NCBI RefSeq assembly: GCF_026151205.1
Contig: NC_087078.1
Location: forward strand, 17,315,118 to 17,379,117
Source: Bolinopsis microptera
Taxonomy: Eukaryota > Ctenophora > Tentaculata > Lobata > Bolinopsidae
Reading direction: 5' to 3'
Length of the DNA stretch: 64,000 nt
The position numbers and the translations under genes are program-made. The notes under the pieces were generated by a model that saw nothing but the letters and a program-made list of their open reading frames with translations, was not told the origin of the DNA and did no database searches. Positions 1 to 28,219 of the stretch are shown here, in pieces; position 1 is the first letter of the stretch; every line of letters starts with the position of its first letter.

Positions 1-1710
1 CAATGTAAAAATTGTTCATCTGGGACGTTCAAAGAAGAAGTTGGGTTACAAAATCAGTGTTCTGAATGTGAAGCAGGAAAATTCAGTGCTGCTGGATCAG
101 CAACATGTTGTGAAGCAGGAAAATACAGTGCTGCCGGATCTGCAACATGTTTTGACTGTGAAGCAGGAACGTTCGGTGCTGCTGGATCTGCAACATGTTC
201 TGACTGTGAAGCGGGAAAGTACAGTGCTGCTGGATCTGCAACATGTTCTAACTGTAAAGCAGGAACGTTCAGTGCTGCTGGATCTGCAACATGTTCTGAA
301 TGTGAAGCGGGAAAGTACAGTGCTGCTGGATCTGCAACATGTTCTGACTGTGAAGCAGGAACGTTCAGTGCTGCTGGATCTGCAACATGTTCTGACTGTG
401 AAGCGGGAAAGTACAGTGCTGCTGGATCTGCAACATGTTCTGACTGTGAAGCGGGAAAGTACAGTTCTGCTGGATCTGCAACATGTTCTGACTGTGAAGC
501 GGGAAAGTACAGTGCTGCTGGATCTGCAACATGTTCTGACTGTGAAGCGGGAAAGTTCAGTACTGCTGGATCTGCAACATGTTCTGACTGTGAAGCAGGA
601 AAATACAGTTCTGCTGGATCTGCAATCTGTACTGATTGTGAAGCAGGAAAATTCAGTGCTGCTGGATCTGCAACATGTTCTGACTGTGAAGCAGGAAAGT
701 TCAGTGCTGCTGGATCTGCAACATGTTCTGACTGTGAAGCAGGAACGTTCAGTACTGCTGGATCTGCAACATGTTCTGACTGTGAAGCAGGAAAGTACAG
801 TGCTGCTGGATCTACAACATGCTCTGACTGTGAAGCAGGAAAGTACAGTTCTGCTGGATCTGCAATCTGTACTGATTGTGAAATTGGACTGAAGGCAAAC
901 GCTGAGAAAACAAGATGTGGTAAGAGAAGATATACTTCTTTGACATTTCTTTCAAAATTTTTGAAGGCGTTAATCCCATCCAGAAAACATACCAAAATTT
1001 GACAAGACAGCCAGGCTTAAAATTAACGCCAACTAACTAGGAGGAGAAGTGGGGGGAACTAAACGTCAACTAAACTAGACAATCACTTCAGATCCGTGTC
1101 CAGCGGGTACCTACAAAGACAGTTCAATGGAAAACTGCCGAAAATGTCCTGGAAACACATACAGTGTATCAAGTGCCGGTAAATGTAATGCTTGTCCTCA
1201 CGGATCTCATGCGAGCGAAGACCGGACAACATGTGGTAAGTTTATTATTTTGGTCTTGAATTTATTAAAAAAAGGTTGGAATTTCCAAACAATTTTTGAC
1301 GGCTGTTCACCTATAAAATAATAGACCTCCCCCCCCCCACCCCCCTTCCACATCTAAACGATCCATAACTTTTCCTTGACAACAGATATATCGCAATCCA
1401 GCAGAACGTTCATCAAACGTTTATATTCCTTACATATCTTAACATTGTGTTATAACACAATAAACAAAGGAGTTGCTTGTGCTCCATATCTAGCAAGTTC
1501 TATGTATTATCATAACTTCTAATTCTAAATATTTACAATATTTATGAATAGTAATATGAGTCTGTACAGTCTAAGGTTAAAATCAAGTTAAATCTCTATT
1601 TTACAGTTGGGGAAACAAATGTCGGTGAAAAAAAGTCACGTGACAGCAGTCAGCGTTTTATTGAGTTTCAAAAAAGTAAAGGAATAAATATGCTGCTCGA
1701 ACAGTTATAA
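1..1710 (+). CDS. Ephrin-receptor-like (GCC2/GCC3) cysteine-repeat protein, 3' end of gene
   Basis: This is the partial 3' part of an extracellular Cys-rich protein. Frame 1 is open from base 1 and reads repeats of the type CSDCEAGKYSAAGSAT, the GCC2/GCC3 or ephrin-receptor-like fold found in secreted and membrane adhesion proteins. Exon 1 ends at 919 (G|GTAAGA). A 144-bp exon, 1092-1235 (AG|AT at its start, G|GTAAG at its end), adds a further module with CPAGTY and CRKCPGNTYS. Both introns are phase 1, so the modules are symmetrical and can be shuffled. A possible last exon at 1607-1710, after a good polypyrimidine tract, reads to TAA and ends in LLEQL, but it lacks the Cys pattern and is weakly supported. 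An overlapping 283-aa frame in this region is a shadow of the repeat. The real start and any signal peptide lie upstream of the window. Confidence 0.75.
58..885 (+). repeat. 48-bp coding minisatellite, about 17 units
   Basis: The unit encodes 16 residues (CSDCEAGKYSAAGSAT), so copy-number change keeps the frame. Units alternate GKYS, GTFS and GKFS variants. The first unit lacks two residues (CCEAG). Confidence 0.9.
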
Positions 1711-2110
1711 TATTTGGAATCAGTTTAAATTGTTTGGCTCAACGTCAAGTCTTAGGGTATACCCTGGTATCCATTTTCTGAAAACAAAATAACGTCAAGT
1801 CTTGCGGTATAATGTAACAAAAACAATAAAATGGGACTGCTGAGCAAAGTGGTCTGGGGTACCAGCATTGGTCTCAGAAAACAAGTACTAGTGAGGTCTG
1901 CGTTAGTTAAATAATGCCTGATCAGCTATCCTTAACAAGAAGTCATCACGTTCTATGACTAACGAAATGTAATTGATTGATTTGTTTAATAGGTCTGTTA
2001 CTGTTTGTATCAAGTTCCTGTCGCTGTAAGTAGCCACCCGTCTGTTAGCTAGAAAAAACAGAAGTCTGCCATGTGACGAGTCATCTGACCGGTCATGTGA
2101 CCACGTAGTC

Positions 2111-5100
2111 TAGGGCCTGTCGTGATATCATGGATCGCTTAGGTTCCACCAGGATCTGGTAGTCCTCATAATTCTGCGGCCTCTATGTGTCGTCATCTCG
2201 CACAACTCCGAAAAACCGTTGTGAGTTTGGCATGTGAAAATTTGCAGCCCTCCAGACATCGATTGGGTTAACGAGTTGTCGTACGTCACCTCAAGATCGG
2301 GTGACAGGGGGCTGAACAGGCCAGAACCCAATTGATTGGGTCTGAGGTCACGTGATTATGAGCCTGAGGTCACGTGACTATGACGTCACCAGAGCTCGTT
2401 CTCCGTTTCCCGCTCTTTGGACCAGGTGAGCTTGCATGCTTGTGAAAGTGGGTGTAAGTACAGCTGTACTGTAGTTACATCCAATTACCCCTAATAGAAC
2501 GAAGATTTATTTTCTGACAGAAAGCTAGAAATTTACCAACATATCGACTTTGTTCAAAATTTATTTTGATGACCACTCCTGACCTAAAATTGCACGAGAA
2601 ATCGATTAAACTTGGTTTCGGAACTCAACAATGCTTCCTTATGCCTTAAAATCCATTTTTATCGATACAATAAACATTTTGATCCTGTGGATTAATTAGT
2701 AACAGGTAACAAATGCACAGAAAAAACCATCGCACTTACATTACATTCTTAACGGGTCGATTTCGAGTGACCAATAATCGTCGTGATGATATTTATACGT
2801 CATGCGTTCCTGATCATCATCAGCAATCAAGAGACAGGAGCGGCGATTGCTTTAAATCAACAGTTTACGTTATTTTTGTGAATTCGACCCCTGTTTTAAC
2901 GGTTATCACACTTTGTAATCGAATGTATTGGGGATAGCTTTACAAATAAGAGGACCAGTAAATATTTTTTGTGACGTAAACTAGAACATACACTCAAACT
3001 AGAACATTCTAAAAGATCGATTATTACGCTAAAACCCTGCTGTAAACAGCTTACCAAATTGGCCACTGTGTATGTGCTTGTAGTCATATTATATATACTA
3101 GCAGGAACCCGTCTAACCCTAAAGTGGTGTCAAGACTCAAGAGACTAAAATAATTATTACCTATTTAAATCGCGTTTTGACACCACTTGGGGGTCCAAAT
3201 TTTGGGCTGTAAAACTCCTATTTCTTGGCCAATTTTTTATTTTTTCATGCTGATTTGAAGGCCATTAAAGCATTTGACCCAGTCAAAAAAGTTTCAGTTG
3301 TATATCTTTTACGTTTTTTGCGGAAAGTCGTGTTAAAGTTGATGCCGTGGTGTCAGTAAAATGGCACGGATAAATAAATATATATATATCGTCTCGCTTT
3401 ATATATAGTAAGATGTGTGAAAAGATGCCGATTATACTTCCAGATTATTTCTCGAATAAATTCATCAGTTACTTTATAAAATAAATCATTATATTATTTT
3501 TTAAAGTAGTTGTCTTTTCCATTTATATTATACCAATCGCCGACTCACTTTTTCCAATTAGCCTCACCAGCGCAACGTGAATTTTATTAGAAATCGTTGG
3601 ATTTGCAAAGTGCTAGTAACAATCGGGGATCGGATGGCCACATTTTTAAATTCAAAAAATTCCTAGGTAGTAGGTTTACGAAAATTGAAAAAACAGACAC
3701 TTAAAAAAGCTGCCCAACTGAAATTGCACAAATTGCATTACAATACAAAGATATCATTGGAAATAACCGTCGCGTCATTCTAACAACTCATTCCTCATTT
3801 AACTGCCACCTAACACAAGGTTTTTATGGGCCATTTGTTAGCCCCAAGCGTTTTGGTCCCTCATTCCTGCCACTCAGCATTGCCTACTGTAAAGTAGAAA
3901 TTTTTCTAAGATAATAGAGAAACTGACCTTGTCTCACTAAATTCAACCACTTACCATAATTAAAATACTAACAACCAAATAAAGTTTTTTAAATAATTAT
4001 ATACAATCACCAAAAATATTTCCTCAAGTTTACTTCTAGCTAACTAATTCGTGGTTTAAGCTCTTATTTTATTTATGATTAAAGGAATGTAAAATAAAAC
4101 TTTTCGTTTCATTGAAAACTTTTCGTTTCATTGTTTATACATATAACTGATAAGACAATTGCAGCAGTATCATTCACAATTTTTCGATTAACCGTTCAAA
4201 GGTTGATAAGTGTGATTAGATTTTATAAAATTCCGATTTTCTTTAGCGTTTAAAAAAATTCCGAATCTTATGGAAGTAAGAATTTCCATTGTGTCTTATC
4301 GAAAGTGAGTGAGAGAAACACTTGTGGCAATTTTATTTACTGGTCCTCTTATTTGTAAAGCTATCCCCAATACATTCAATTACAAAGTGTGATAACCGTT
4401 AAAACAGGGGTCGAATTCACAAAAATAACGTAAACCGTTGATTTAAAGCAATCGCTGCTCCTGTCTCTTGATTGCTGATGATGATCAGGAACGCATGACG
4501 TATAAATATCATCACGACGATTATTGGTCACTCGAAATTGACCCGTTAAGAATGTAATGTAAGTGCGATGGTTTTTTCTGTGCATTTGTTACCTGTTACT
4601 AATTAATCCACAGGATCAAAATGTTTATTGTATCGATAAAAATGGATTTTAAGGCATAAGGAAGCATTGTTGAGTTCCGAAACCAAGTTTAATCGATTTC
4701 TCGTGCAATTTTAGGTCAGGAGTGGTCATCAAAATAAATTTTGAACAAAGTCGATATTTTGGTAAATTTCTAGCTTTCTGTCAGAAAATAAATCTTCGTT
4801 CTATTAGGGGTAATTGGATGTAACTACAGTACAGCTGTACTTACACCCACTTTCACAAGCATGCAAGCTCACCTGGTCCAAAGAGCGGGAAACGGAGAAC
4901 GAGCTCTGGTGACGTCATAGTCATGTGACCTCAGGCTCATAATCACGTGACCTCAGACCCAATCAATTGGGTTCTGGCCTGTTCAGCCCCCTGTCACCCG
5001 ATCTTGAGGTGACGTACGACAACTCGTTAACCCAATCGATGTCTGGAGGGCTGCAAATTTTCACATGCCAAACTCACAACGGTTTTTCGGAGTTGTGCGA

Positions 5101-5187
5101 GATGACGACACATAGAGGCCGCAGAATTATGAGGACTACCAGATCCTGGTGGAACCTAAGCGATCCATGATATCACGACAGGCCCTA
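2111..5187. mobile_element. Foldback / long-TIR DNA transposon with 9-bp target duplication
   Basis: Two inverted arms of 854 bp each, 2111-2964 and 4334-5187, match at about 99 percent; I counted six or seven differences. The termini read TAGGGCCTGTCGTG and its complement. The flanks carry an identical 9-bp direct repeat, CACGTAGTC, at 2102-2110 and 5188-5196. The 1.37-kb centre is AT-rich with no convincing reading frame, so the element looks non-autonomous. A 9-bp duplication with very long inverted repeats is typical of Mutator-like elements; Merlin (8-9 bp) is an alternative. Two short frames of 67 and about 70 aa occur in both arms and are a consequence of the duplication rather than genes. 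The right end lies about 250 bp upstream of the kinase gene's TATA-like box. Confidence 0.88.
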
Positions 5188-5444
5188 CACGTAGTCGTGG
5201 TGCTATTGGCTGATACAGACGCCCGCCCGCATGCTAATTGATCAGTATACTTATCCGCTACATTATACTGTAACATCCGGCCCGGAACCAGGAAGCCTCA
5301 TTAAGCTGTGAGATCTGAGCATGTTAATCACCGGAGAATTTGATCACGTGACGTAGTTGAGTAGCACTCAATTAACCGTTGGAGCCTGGGGCTACATGAC
5401 TCATGTCCTGTGTTTGGGGTGTCGCCTCAATACTGGCTTGGTAG

Positions 5445-5452
5445 CATAAATA
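5445..5452 (+). promoter_or_regulatory. TATA-like box of the PIM-like gene
   Basis: CATAAATA lies about 230 bp upstream of the first in-frame ATG, with no competing gene between. This is a candidate core promoter only. Confidence 0.3.
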
Positions 5453-5672
5453 CAGGCATTACAAGAGAACCAATCATCTAGTTCTCACTTACACTTTTTA
5501 CTTTCATCGCAGTTTTAGCTAAATTTGTATTATTTGGTGCTTGGAATACTTTTTGGGATCCCAACAATATCTTGAAACTCCGACTACAACAAGTTTAGCA
5601 ACATATCCAAGTTCAGCTACCACCTTCAACTCAGAAGTTAACTTCCTTGACCACCTCAACACAACAGAAGTA

Positions 5673-6554
5673 ATGATTCTCACGGAGATGAAGCCAATTG
5701 GACTCCTCAACTCGGAGAACAAGCTCGAGCTGAGCTATCTAGAGCACAATCTTCACATCGTGGCTGAAACCTTTGTTGTACTTAAGGAGATCAGTAGGTG
5801 CCAGTTTGGTTCCGTCCACTTAGCGACCCACATCAGCAACGGAACAATGGTGGCTATAAAGTTCATCCCTACTAACGTGGTAAAGTGTTTCAACAACAAG
5901 AGTATTCTGGAGAGAACGTGTAACCTGCAGGAGATGGATGTTGTGGTGGGGAAGCTACCAGCAGAGTTCGTCTACGGAACAGTGTGCCAGTCTCCGGAGA
6001 TTATACGGTACGAGGCTTGTTTTGTGGACCAGGGCTGCTGGGCTCTGGTTATGGAGTATCCTGTGGGCTTCTCTGTGCTCAGAGACCACGTGATATCACA
6101 TGGTCCTCTAGACCTCGCCTCTCTCTGCAAGATCACCAGACAACTGGTTACTGCCATGAACACGTGCGTTATCAACGGAGTAGACCACAGAGACCTCTCC
6201 CAAGATAATATCCTCTACAACCCGGACACAAAGCAGATAAAAGTAATCGGTCTGGGACACGCTGCCACACTCCACAACAAGGAGCCTTACAAAACCCCCA
6301 CCAACTCCAGCAACCTGCCTCCTGAAGCCAAGAAGTACGGTGTTTGTAGTCCTCTTCAAACCATGGTCTGGAAGTTTGGCTCCATCTTGAACTTCTGTAT
6401 GATGGGAGCAGGTAGATTGAGCAGGATGAGTCCTCCCTCAGCAGTGAGCAGTAAGAATCCTATTGAGTTTATTGTAAGGAGGTGTTTGGACAAGGATCCA
6501 AGGAACAGGATATTGTTTAGTCATCTCAAGAAACATATCAACCAGCATCTCTGA
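5673..6554 (+). CDS. PIM-like serine/threonine kinase, probable pseudokinase
   Basis: Single-exon protein kinase fold of 293 aa. The frame is open from 5523, but the first ATG is at 5673, just ahead of the kinase domain; a TTG at 5541 is not a credible animal start. Visible elements are a degenerate glycine loop (ISRCQFGSVH, about 40-49), the VAIK lysine K63, a hinge near MEYP (127-130), HRDLSQDN with catalytic D174 and N179, a PPE activation-segment end (216-218) and a C-lobe CLDKDPRNRI (271-280). The arrangement recalls PIM kinases. The DFG motif reads GLG (193-195), so the Mg-binding Asp is missing; the glycine loop is also poor. It is therefore likely inactive or atypical, acting perhaps as a scaffold (inference). 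There is a TAA just upstream at 5520. The foldback transposon sits immediately 5'. Confidence 0.8.
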   Translation: MILTEMKPIGLLNSENKLELSYLEHNLHIVAETFVVLKEISRCQFGSVHLATHISNGTMVAIKFIPTNVVKCFNNKSILERTCNLQEMDVVVGKLPAEFVYGTVCQSPEIIRYEACFVDQGCWALVMEYPVGFSVLRDHVISHGPLDLASLCKITRQLVTAMNTCVINGVDHRDLSQDNILYNPDTKQIKVIGLGHAATLHNKEPYKTPTNSSNLPPEAKKYGVCSPLQTMVWKFGSILNFCMMGAGRLSRMSPPSAVSSKNPIEFIVRRCLDKDPRNRILFSHLKKHINQHL

Positions 6555-6799
6555 AGTTTTACTGTGATTTTTGCGGACATTTTACTGAAGTTTTACTATT
6601 TACGAAGGTTGTGATATTAGGGATACAAAAACGAGCAGTTTTTGGACTTCTCTAAGTAGTCAAAATAGTATAAAAGCTGATGTAACAGTGATTAACATTG
6701 ATTCTTTTGAATTTAAGATAAGATTGAATTTATGTTTTTGAATGTATTGATTGTATTTGTATTTATATGAAGTTTAATTAATTATTGTGATTAATTTAA

Positions 6800-6823
6800 A
6801 ATAAAAATCCAGTTTGTTTTATT
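6800..6823. terminator. Converging poly(A) signals
   Basis: AATAAA on the plus strand (6800-6805) serves the kinase gene. AATAAA on the minus strand (TTTATT at 6818-6823) could serve the GPCR at 6965-8056. The two convergent transcripts would overlap by a few tens of bases. Confidence 0.5.
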
Positions 6824-6964
6824 TGGTTCATGTCCTGCGAAAGTTTGTAAAGTGACACCGATATGTTACACCGACTGATAACTTGAATTGTATTGTTATG
6901 TTATAACAAATACAATAATTCAATACAAAAACAATATCAACCATAATTCAAGGTCACGAGTTCA

Positions 6965-8056
6965 TTATAAAACAGTGTCCTGATTAAAAGTGTTCCTGAA
7001 ATTTATCCCTTCAACCATACTTGTGGCAGTCGTGTCTGTGGTGAGTGCAACTGGGTGATTACCTGAGAACATCGGTCTTTGTTGATTTGGCAGAGAAAAA
7101 GGTTGGCATAGTCCGTTACCTGATAAAACTCCTCTAGAATTAAAATTGGTATTAGATCCTCTCATCTTACTGGCACTCCCATAAAATATAATCCTCTTTG
7201 CAAGATCCTGAACGTACTTTCCGAATCTTCTGTTGGATACAGTGTACAATATTGGGTTGCCGCCGACATTAAGAAATGTAAAGTGAAATGCTATGAGGCT
7301 CAGCGCAGGGGACACCTCAACTCCTTGACCATTGAGGAAGGCAAATACCAAATAAGGAGTCACACTACAGATGAAGAGACCAGATAAAAGGGAAGTAGTG
7401 AACAAACCCCTAAAGTTTACTGAACTGTTAGGATTGTGTCTTTTCTTTTGTCTATAAGCGACCAACAGTAAAATCAAGTTGAAAACTGTGATGAGGACAA
7501 GGGGGATTAAATGCTGCAGAATTATCACCGTATTAAACAGAAGGGCCGCATTTTGGTTTGTATAAATAGTAGACATGCATTTAGCGCTACTAGGTACAAA
7601 CACATAATTAGACTTGTAGCCCAAAGAGATCACTGGACCAGCCATCGAGAATATCCAGATAAGTATAATAGCTAGATGAACAGACCTCCTTGAAACTACA
7701 TGGAAAGGGGCAATCATTCTGAGTCTGTATGCTGTTATTGCCAGGACAATGAGGCTGTTTGCACCACCAGAGATGAACGGCAGATGAGCGCTGATGAAGC
7801 AATAGATGTCACCCATAATATACCTCCCAGCGAAGTAGGTGACAGTGATAGGTATCACCACCACCAAAGTGGAAATGATATCCGCCACTGCCAGGTTCCT
7901 TACCAGTACAATGGAGATCCGGTCTAGTTGTATCGCGTTATACCGGATAGAGGAGTAAACGACGAGGCCGTTTCCAATCACTCCCATTATTCCCATCAGT
8001 ATGCAGTATGTTGCTAGTGGCACCACTTGTGCTGTGCTCAGCGTCAACTCGAGCAT
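6965..8056 (-). CDS. Rhodopsin-class G-protein-coupled receptor
   Basis: Intronless 363-aa seven-helix receptor. Class A landmarks are the TM1 GN (29-30), LAVAD in TM2 (55-59), Cys86 at the top of TM3 paired with Cys160 in the second extracellular loop, and NPILY in TM7 (267-271) followed by the basic SNRRFGKYV helix 8. The DRY motif is replaced by AYRLR (109-113), so the acidic residue is missing. TM5 has a long hydrophobic run before YRQKKRHN. The ligand is unknown. A fragment of a close paralogue lies 0.4 kb upstream at 8447-8588. It is convergent with the kinase gene and lies downstream of the aldo-keto reductase on the same strand. Confidence 0.9.
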   Translation of the reverse strand: MLELTLSTAQVVPLATYCILMGIMGVIGNGLVVYSSIRYNAIQLDRISIVLVRNLAVADIISTLVVVIPITVTYFAGRYIMGDIYCFISAHLPFISGGANSLIVLAITAYRLRMIAPFHVVSRRSVHLAIILIWIFSMAGPVISLGYKSNYVFVPSSAKCMSTIYTNQNAALLFNTVIILQHLIPLVLITVFNLILLLVAYRQKKRHNPNSSVNFRGLFTTSLLSGLFICSVTPYLVFAFLNGQGVEVSPALSLIAFHFTFLNVGGNPILYTVSNRRFGKYVQDLAKRIIFYGSASKMRGSNTNFNSRGVLSGNGLCQPFSLPNQQRPMFSGNHPVALTTDTTATSMVEGINFRNTFNQDTVL

Positions 8057-8169
8057 TGCTATTAATCTTATAAAGATTTGTTCAGATTAAAAATATAATT
8101 TTAGATAAGATTGATTGCAACGAGCGTAAGAAGTAATCTTAAAATCAAATAATAGGCATTTCGTGGTTA

Positions 8170-8340
8170 GGGGTCGTTCAAATATTACTTAATCACTTTT
8201 TCGGCCAATTTGTAACCTCCACTCCCCTCCGTTATCAGTTTTACACATAGCTATTGTGCTAAAATTACTCTAGAGTAATCATTTAGAAACCCCCTCCCTG
8301 GCCCTCCTCCTCAGTGATTACGTAATATGTAAACGACCCC
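8170..8340. mobile_element. Short palindromic MITE, copy 1
   Basis: 171 bp with imperfect inverted ends, GGGGTCGTTCAAATATTAC and its near complement, flanked by TTA on both sides. The same element occurs at 34741-34909, with G-rich and C-rich internal blocks in the same relative positions. Confidence 0.75.
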
Positions 8341-8446
8341 TTATGCAAATACCACCATATTATGTCCCTCGATACGAACACACAAACTGAGTGAATGTTC
8401 TAATAGAACAATGTTCTAATAGAAGGTGCAGTAAATGTTACTGGAA

Positions 8447-8588
8447 TTGGATCTCCCAATCTACTGGCACTCCCACAAAATGCAAGATAAGTACACCAAG
8501 ATTCTGAACATACTTTCCGAGTCTTCTGTTGGTTACAGTGTACAATATTGCGTTGCCGCCGACATTAAGAAATGTAAAGCAAAATGAA
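8447..8588 (-). pseudogene. GPCR fragment (TM7 to C-tail) duplicate
   Basis: About 140 bp closely match the 7155-7290 part of the neighbouring GPCR (the stretch encoding NPILYTVSNRRF and helix 8) but carry substitutions and small indels and lack the rest of the gene. It is a truncated duplicate. Confidence 0.8.
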
Positions 8589-8723
8589 GGTTTTAGTAGA
8601 AGCTGCAGTCAATGTTATTCAAATCGAAGTGCTTTAAGCAAACGAACGCCTAAAAAAACCGTATTCCTTGACGTTGGGACCATATTATGTTTCAAGGGTC
8701 TCTACATTTCGGCAAAAGTTTCT

Positions 8724-25922
<17,199 letters not shown>

Positions 25923-26152
25923 ATGCCTGATTCTAAAATAGATATATATTTTAATATTACATCACAAATTATTGATGGTTTCTGTCTTCTTTCAAAACAA
26001 AGATTAAAGATTAGTACTGGTTGTAAAATAAGAAATTTGCAAATAGGAATTTGCTTGAAAAAAAAATGATCCAATTCTTTGGGTGTGTGCACAATAGTTC
26101 TTTAGCATAGCTTCAATCTAAAGTCAATAAATATAATATAAATATCATCTAT

Positions 26153-26597
26153 CCATGGCAACTATACACTGCTACCATGGCTGCTACACACTGTCACCAT
26201 AGCAACTACACACTGATACCATAGCAACTACATACTGATACCATAGCAACTACACACTGTTACCACGGCTACTACACACTGTTACCATAGCAACTACACA
26301 CTGTTACCATAGCAACTACATACTGATACCATAGCAACTACACACTGTTACCACTGCTACTACACACTGTTACCATAGCAACTACACACTGTTATTATAG
26401 CAACTACATACTGATACCATAGCAACTATACACTGCTACCATGGCTACTACACACTGTTACCATAGCAACTACACACTGATACCATAGCAACTACATACT
26501 GATACCATAGCAACTACACACTGTTACCACAGCTACTACACACCGTTACCATAGCAACTACACACTGTTACCATAGCAACCACACACCGTTACCAGG
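26153..26597. repeat. 22-bp tandem array
   Basis: About 20 variant units of the type TACCATAGCAACTACACACTG. The array lies just upstream of the first coding exon of the aldo-keto reductase gene, with 230 bp between them. Confidence 0.9.
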
Positions 26598-26599
26598 AA

Positions 26600-27340
26600 C
26601 GAAAGCGAGGGACGACAAGGGGCTATTGCGATGCAATCTGGACTAGAGTCCGGGCTGGCACCTTTAGTTCCAACCCTCCAGTACTGGAAACGAGGAACCT
26701 GATCACCCATCTCCTTTACATTAATCTCTTCATACCAGCTACCGCTCTCAGGATTGGGAACGAGGAGCGAATGGGAGCTATTGCGATGCAATCCGGACAA
26801 GAGTCTAGGGTGGCTCCTTTAGTTCCAACTTCTCAGTACTGAGAGCGATTCTCTTTTCCATTATTTGCCATAGCGTGTGCGACGCGTGCATCCTCGGTGA
26901 GCGCGCGTGTGCTCCGTCAGCACCGCTACATGGCGGTCTGCGAGCGTGCGCGGGCAGCTGTGGTGCGCGCGGTGCCGCGCAACGGCGTTGTGGGGTCGGC
27001 CACTCACGCTGAATAACAGAGTAGCCAAACCGGGGTCTATTACCCGTATGGCATATTATTACGCGCAGGTGCCACTGGTGGCTCGCCGACCAGAGACGCC
27101 CGGTGGCAAGCTGATTGCATATATGACCTCTATATCTGAAAGCAGGTTGGGGGCACTACGGAAAGCTTAGAAGCTTCTGTCACCTACTACTACTACTACT
27201 ACTATCATCTATCCCTCGTAGCTCTTCTCCTCAGGTATCAGGTTGAAGGAGACATTCGATATAGGGGTGGTTCATGCCTATTTTGCCTTCTTACGTACAC
27301 CTCTAACTGCTACTTGCACACTCCTCATTATATCCATGCT
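26600..27340. other. Repeat-derived block with a GC-rich island
   Basis: 26620-26830 contains two copies of a segment with CTATTGCGATGCAATC and CCTTTAGTTCCAAC. 26870-27010 is strikingly GC-rich for this locus (runs such as GAGCGTGCGCGGGCAGCTG). 27183-27205 is a short CTA repeat. No gene is supported, though an 87-aa frame crosses the island. Confidence 0.5.
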
Positions 27341-27344
27341 CAGG

Positions 27345-27617
27345 CAGTGGGGTAACGTTGCCTGTTGGCGCCCCCGCCGAAAAAGCACCACCCTGTTGGT
27401 GCCCCCTCCCTAAAATTGAACAAATTAGGTGATTTTAGAGGATACGCCGGTAAAATCTCTAAAAAAGTGTGTATCAAGAGCAAAACGCACAGTTTTGCTA
27501 GTACTTTAGTTAAGTTTTCGAAATTGTCCCACATTCAAACGACGATTTGGCGCCCCCCTAAGATTGCCCCCCCCCCCCCCCCCCCCCCGCACAGCGGGGT
27601 CCTTCGTTACGCCACTC
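27345..27617. mobile_element. hAT-type MITE, copy 1
   Basis: 273 bp, over 90 percent identical to 61417-61687. The ends read CAGTGG(C/G)GTAACG and CGTTACGCCACT. The target duplication is eroded here but intact in copy 2. It contains a long C-run at about 27569-27587. Confidence 0.85.
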
Positions 27618-27721
27618 AGGCGTGTTTTGATGTTACATATCACATGGCTGCAGTGTCTACAGTTTATCAAATTCAATTTTATGAATTAATAAAATCTAAT
27701 ACATTATCTATAAATAATTCA

Positions 27722-28210
27722 TTAATACTTCCCAGTGGAATAAAGATTTATAAAACGCTTCTTTGCGACAAAGGGATGAAACCAAAGATATTCATTATGT
27801 CTCTCCTTATTGCTTAAATAACTGGGTCCTTCAATTTTCCCTAAAACTTCATTCAAAACATTCCAAAAATAAAAATCATTTACACTGTTTTTAGAAATCA
27901 TTTCTTTCTTAAATCCTTCCAATCTAACTTTAAAGCTTAAAACTGTAGAGCAGTTCTTGACATCTGAAGGGAGTTTGTTTCAATAAGGAATGACTCGCTC
28001 CAGAAGAAAAGAAAACTGGAGATTCTTGACTTTAGTTACACCGTTACTACATCTATTAGTTGAAACAAGATTAAGACCAGATCTGCTCATTCTGAAAAAA
28101 GCCGATCTATATTCAGTCAAACCACTAGTTACTTTAAAAGCTTCAATAAGGTCCCCACGTATTCGCCGCTCTGCCAGCGTTGTCAAATTGAGGATATCCA
28201 GTCTACGGCT
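27722..28210 (-). pseudogene. LINE reverse transcriptase tail with nonsense codon
   Basis: The minus strand reads LAERRIRGDLIEAFKV, FSFLLERVIPY, stop, then NKLPSDVKNCSTVLSFKV. In related elements the stop position is Trp (PYWNKLP), so TGG has become TGA. It is a C-terminal LINE fragment. Confidence 0.85.
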
Positions 28211-28219
28211 GTCAACACA

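Noticed and set aside
41..995. Long frames on both strands over the 5' repeat (283 aa plus, 313 aa minus)
   Set aside because: The 48-bp unit keeps all frames open. Only frame 1 gives the Cys pattern of a known fold and ends at splice sites with matching phase.
2128..2937. Short frames duplicated at 4376-5170
   Set aside because: They are mirror copies in transposon arms with no domain and no codon evidence.
5541..5672. Kinase start at TTG 5541
   Set aside because: Animals start at ATG. The first in-frame ATG at 5673 still covers the whole kinase domain.
26907..27170. Frame with HRYMAVCERARAAVV, resembling a GPCR DRY region
   Set aside because: No transmembrane helices around it; GC-rich composition alone gives such a match.
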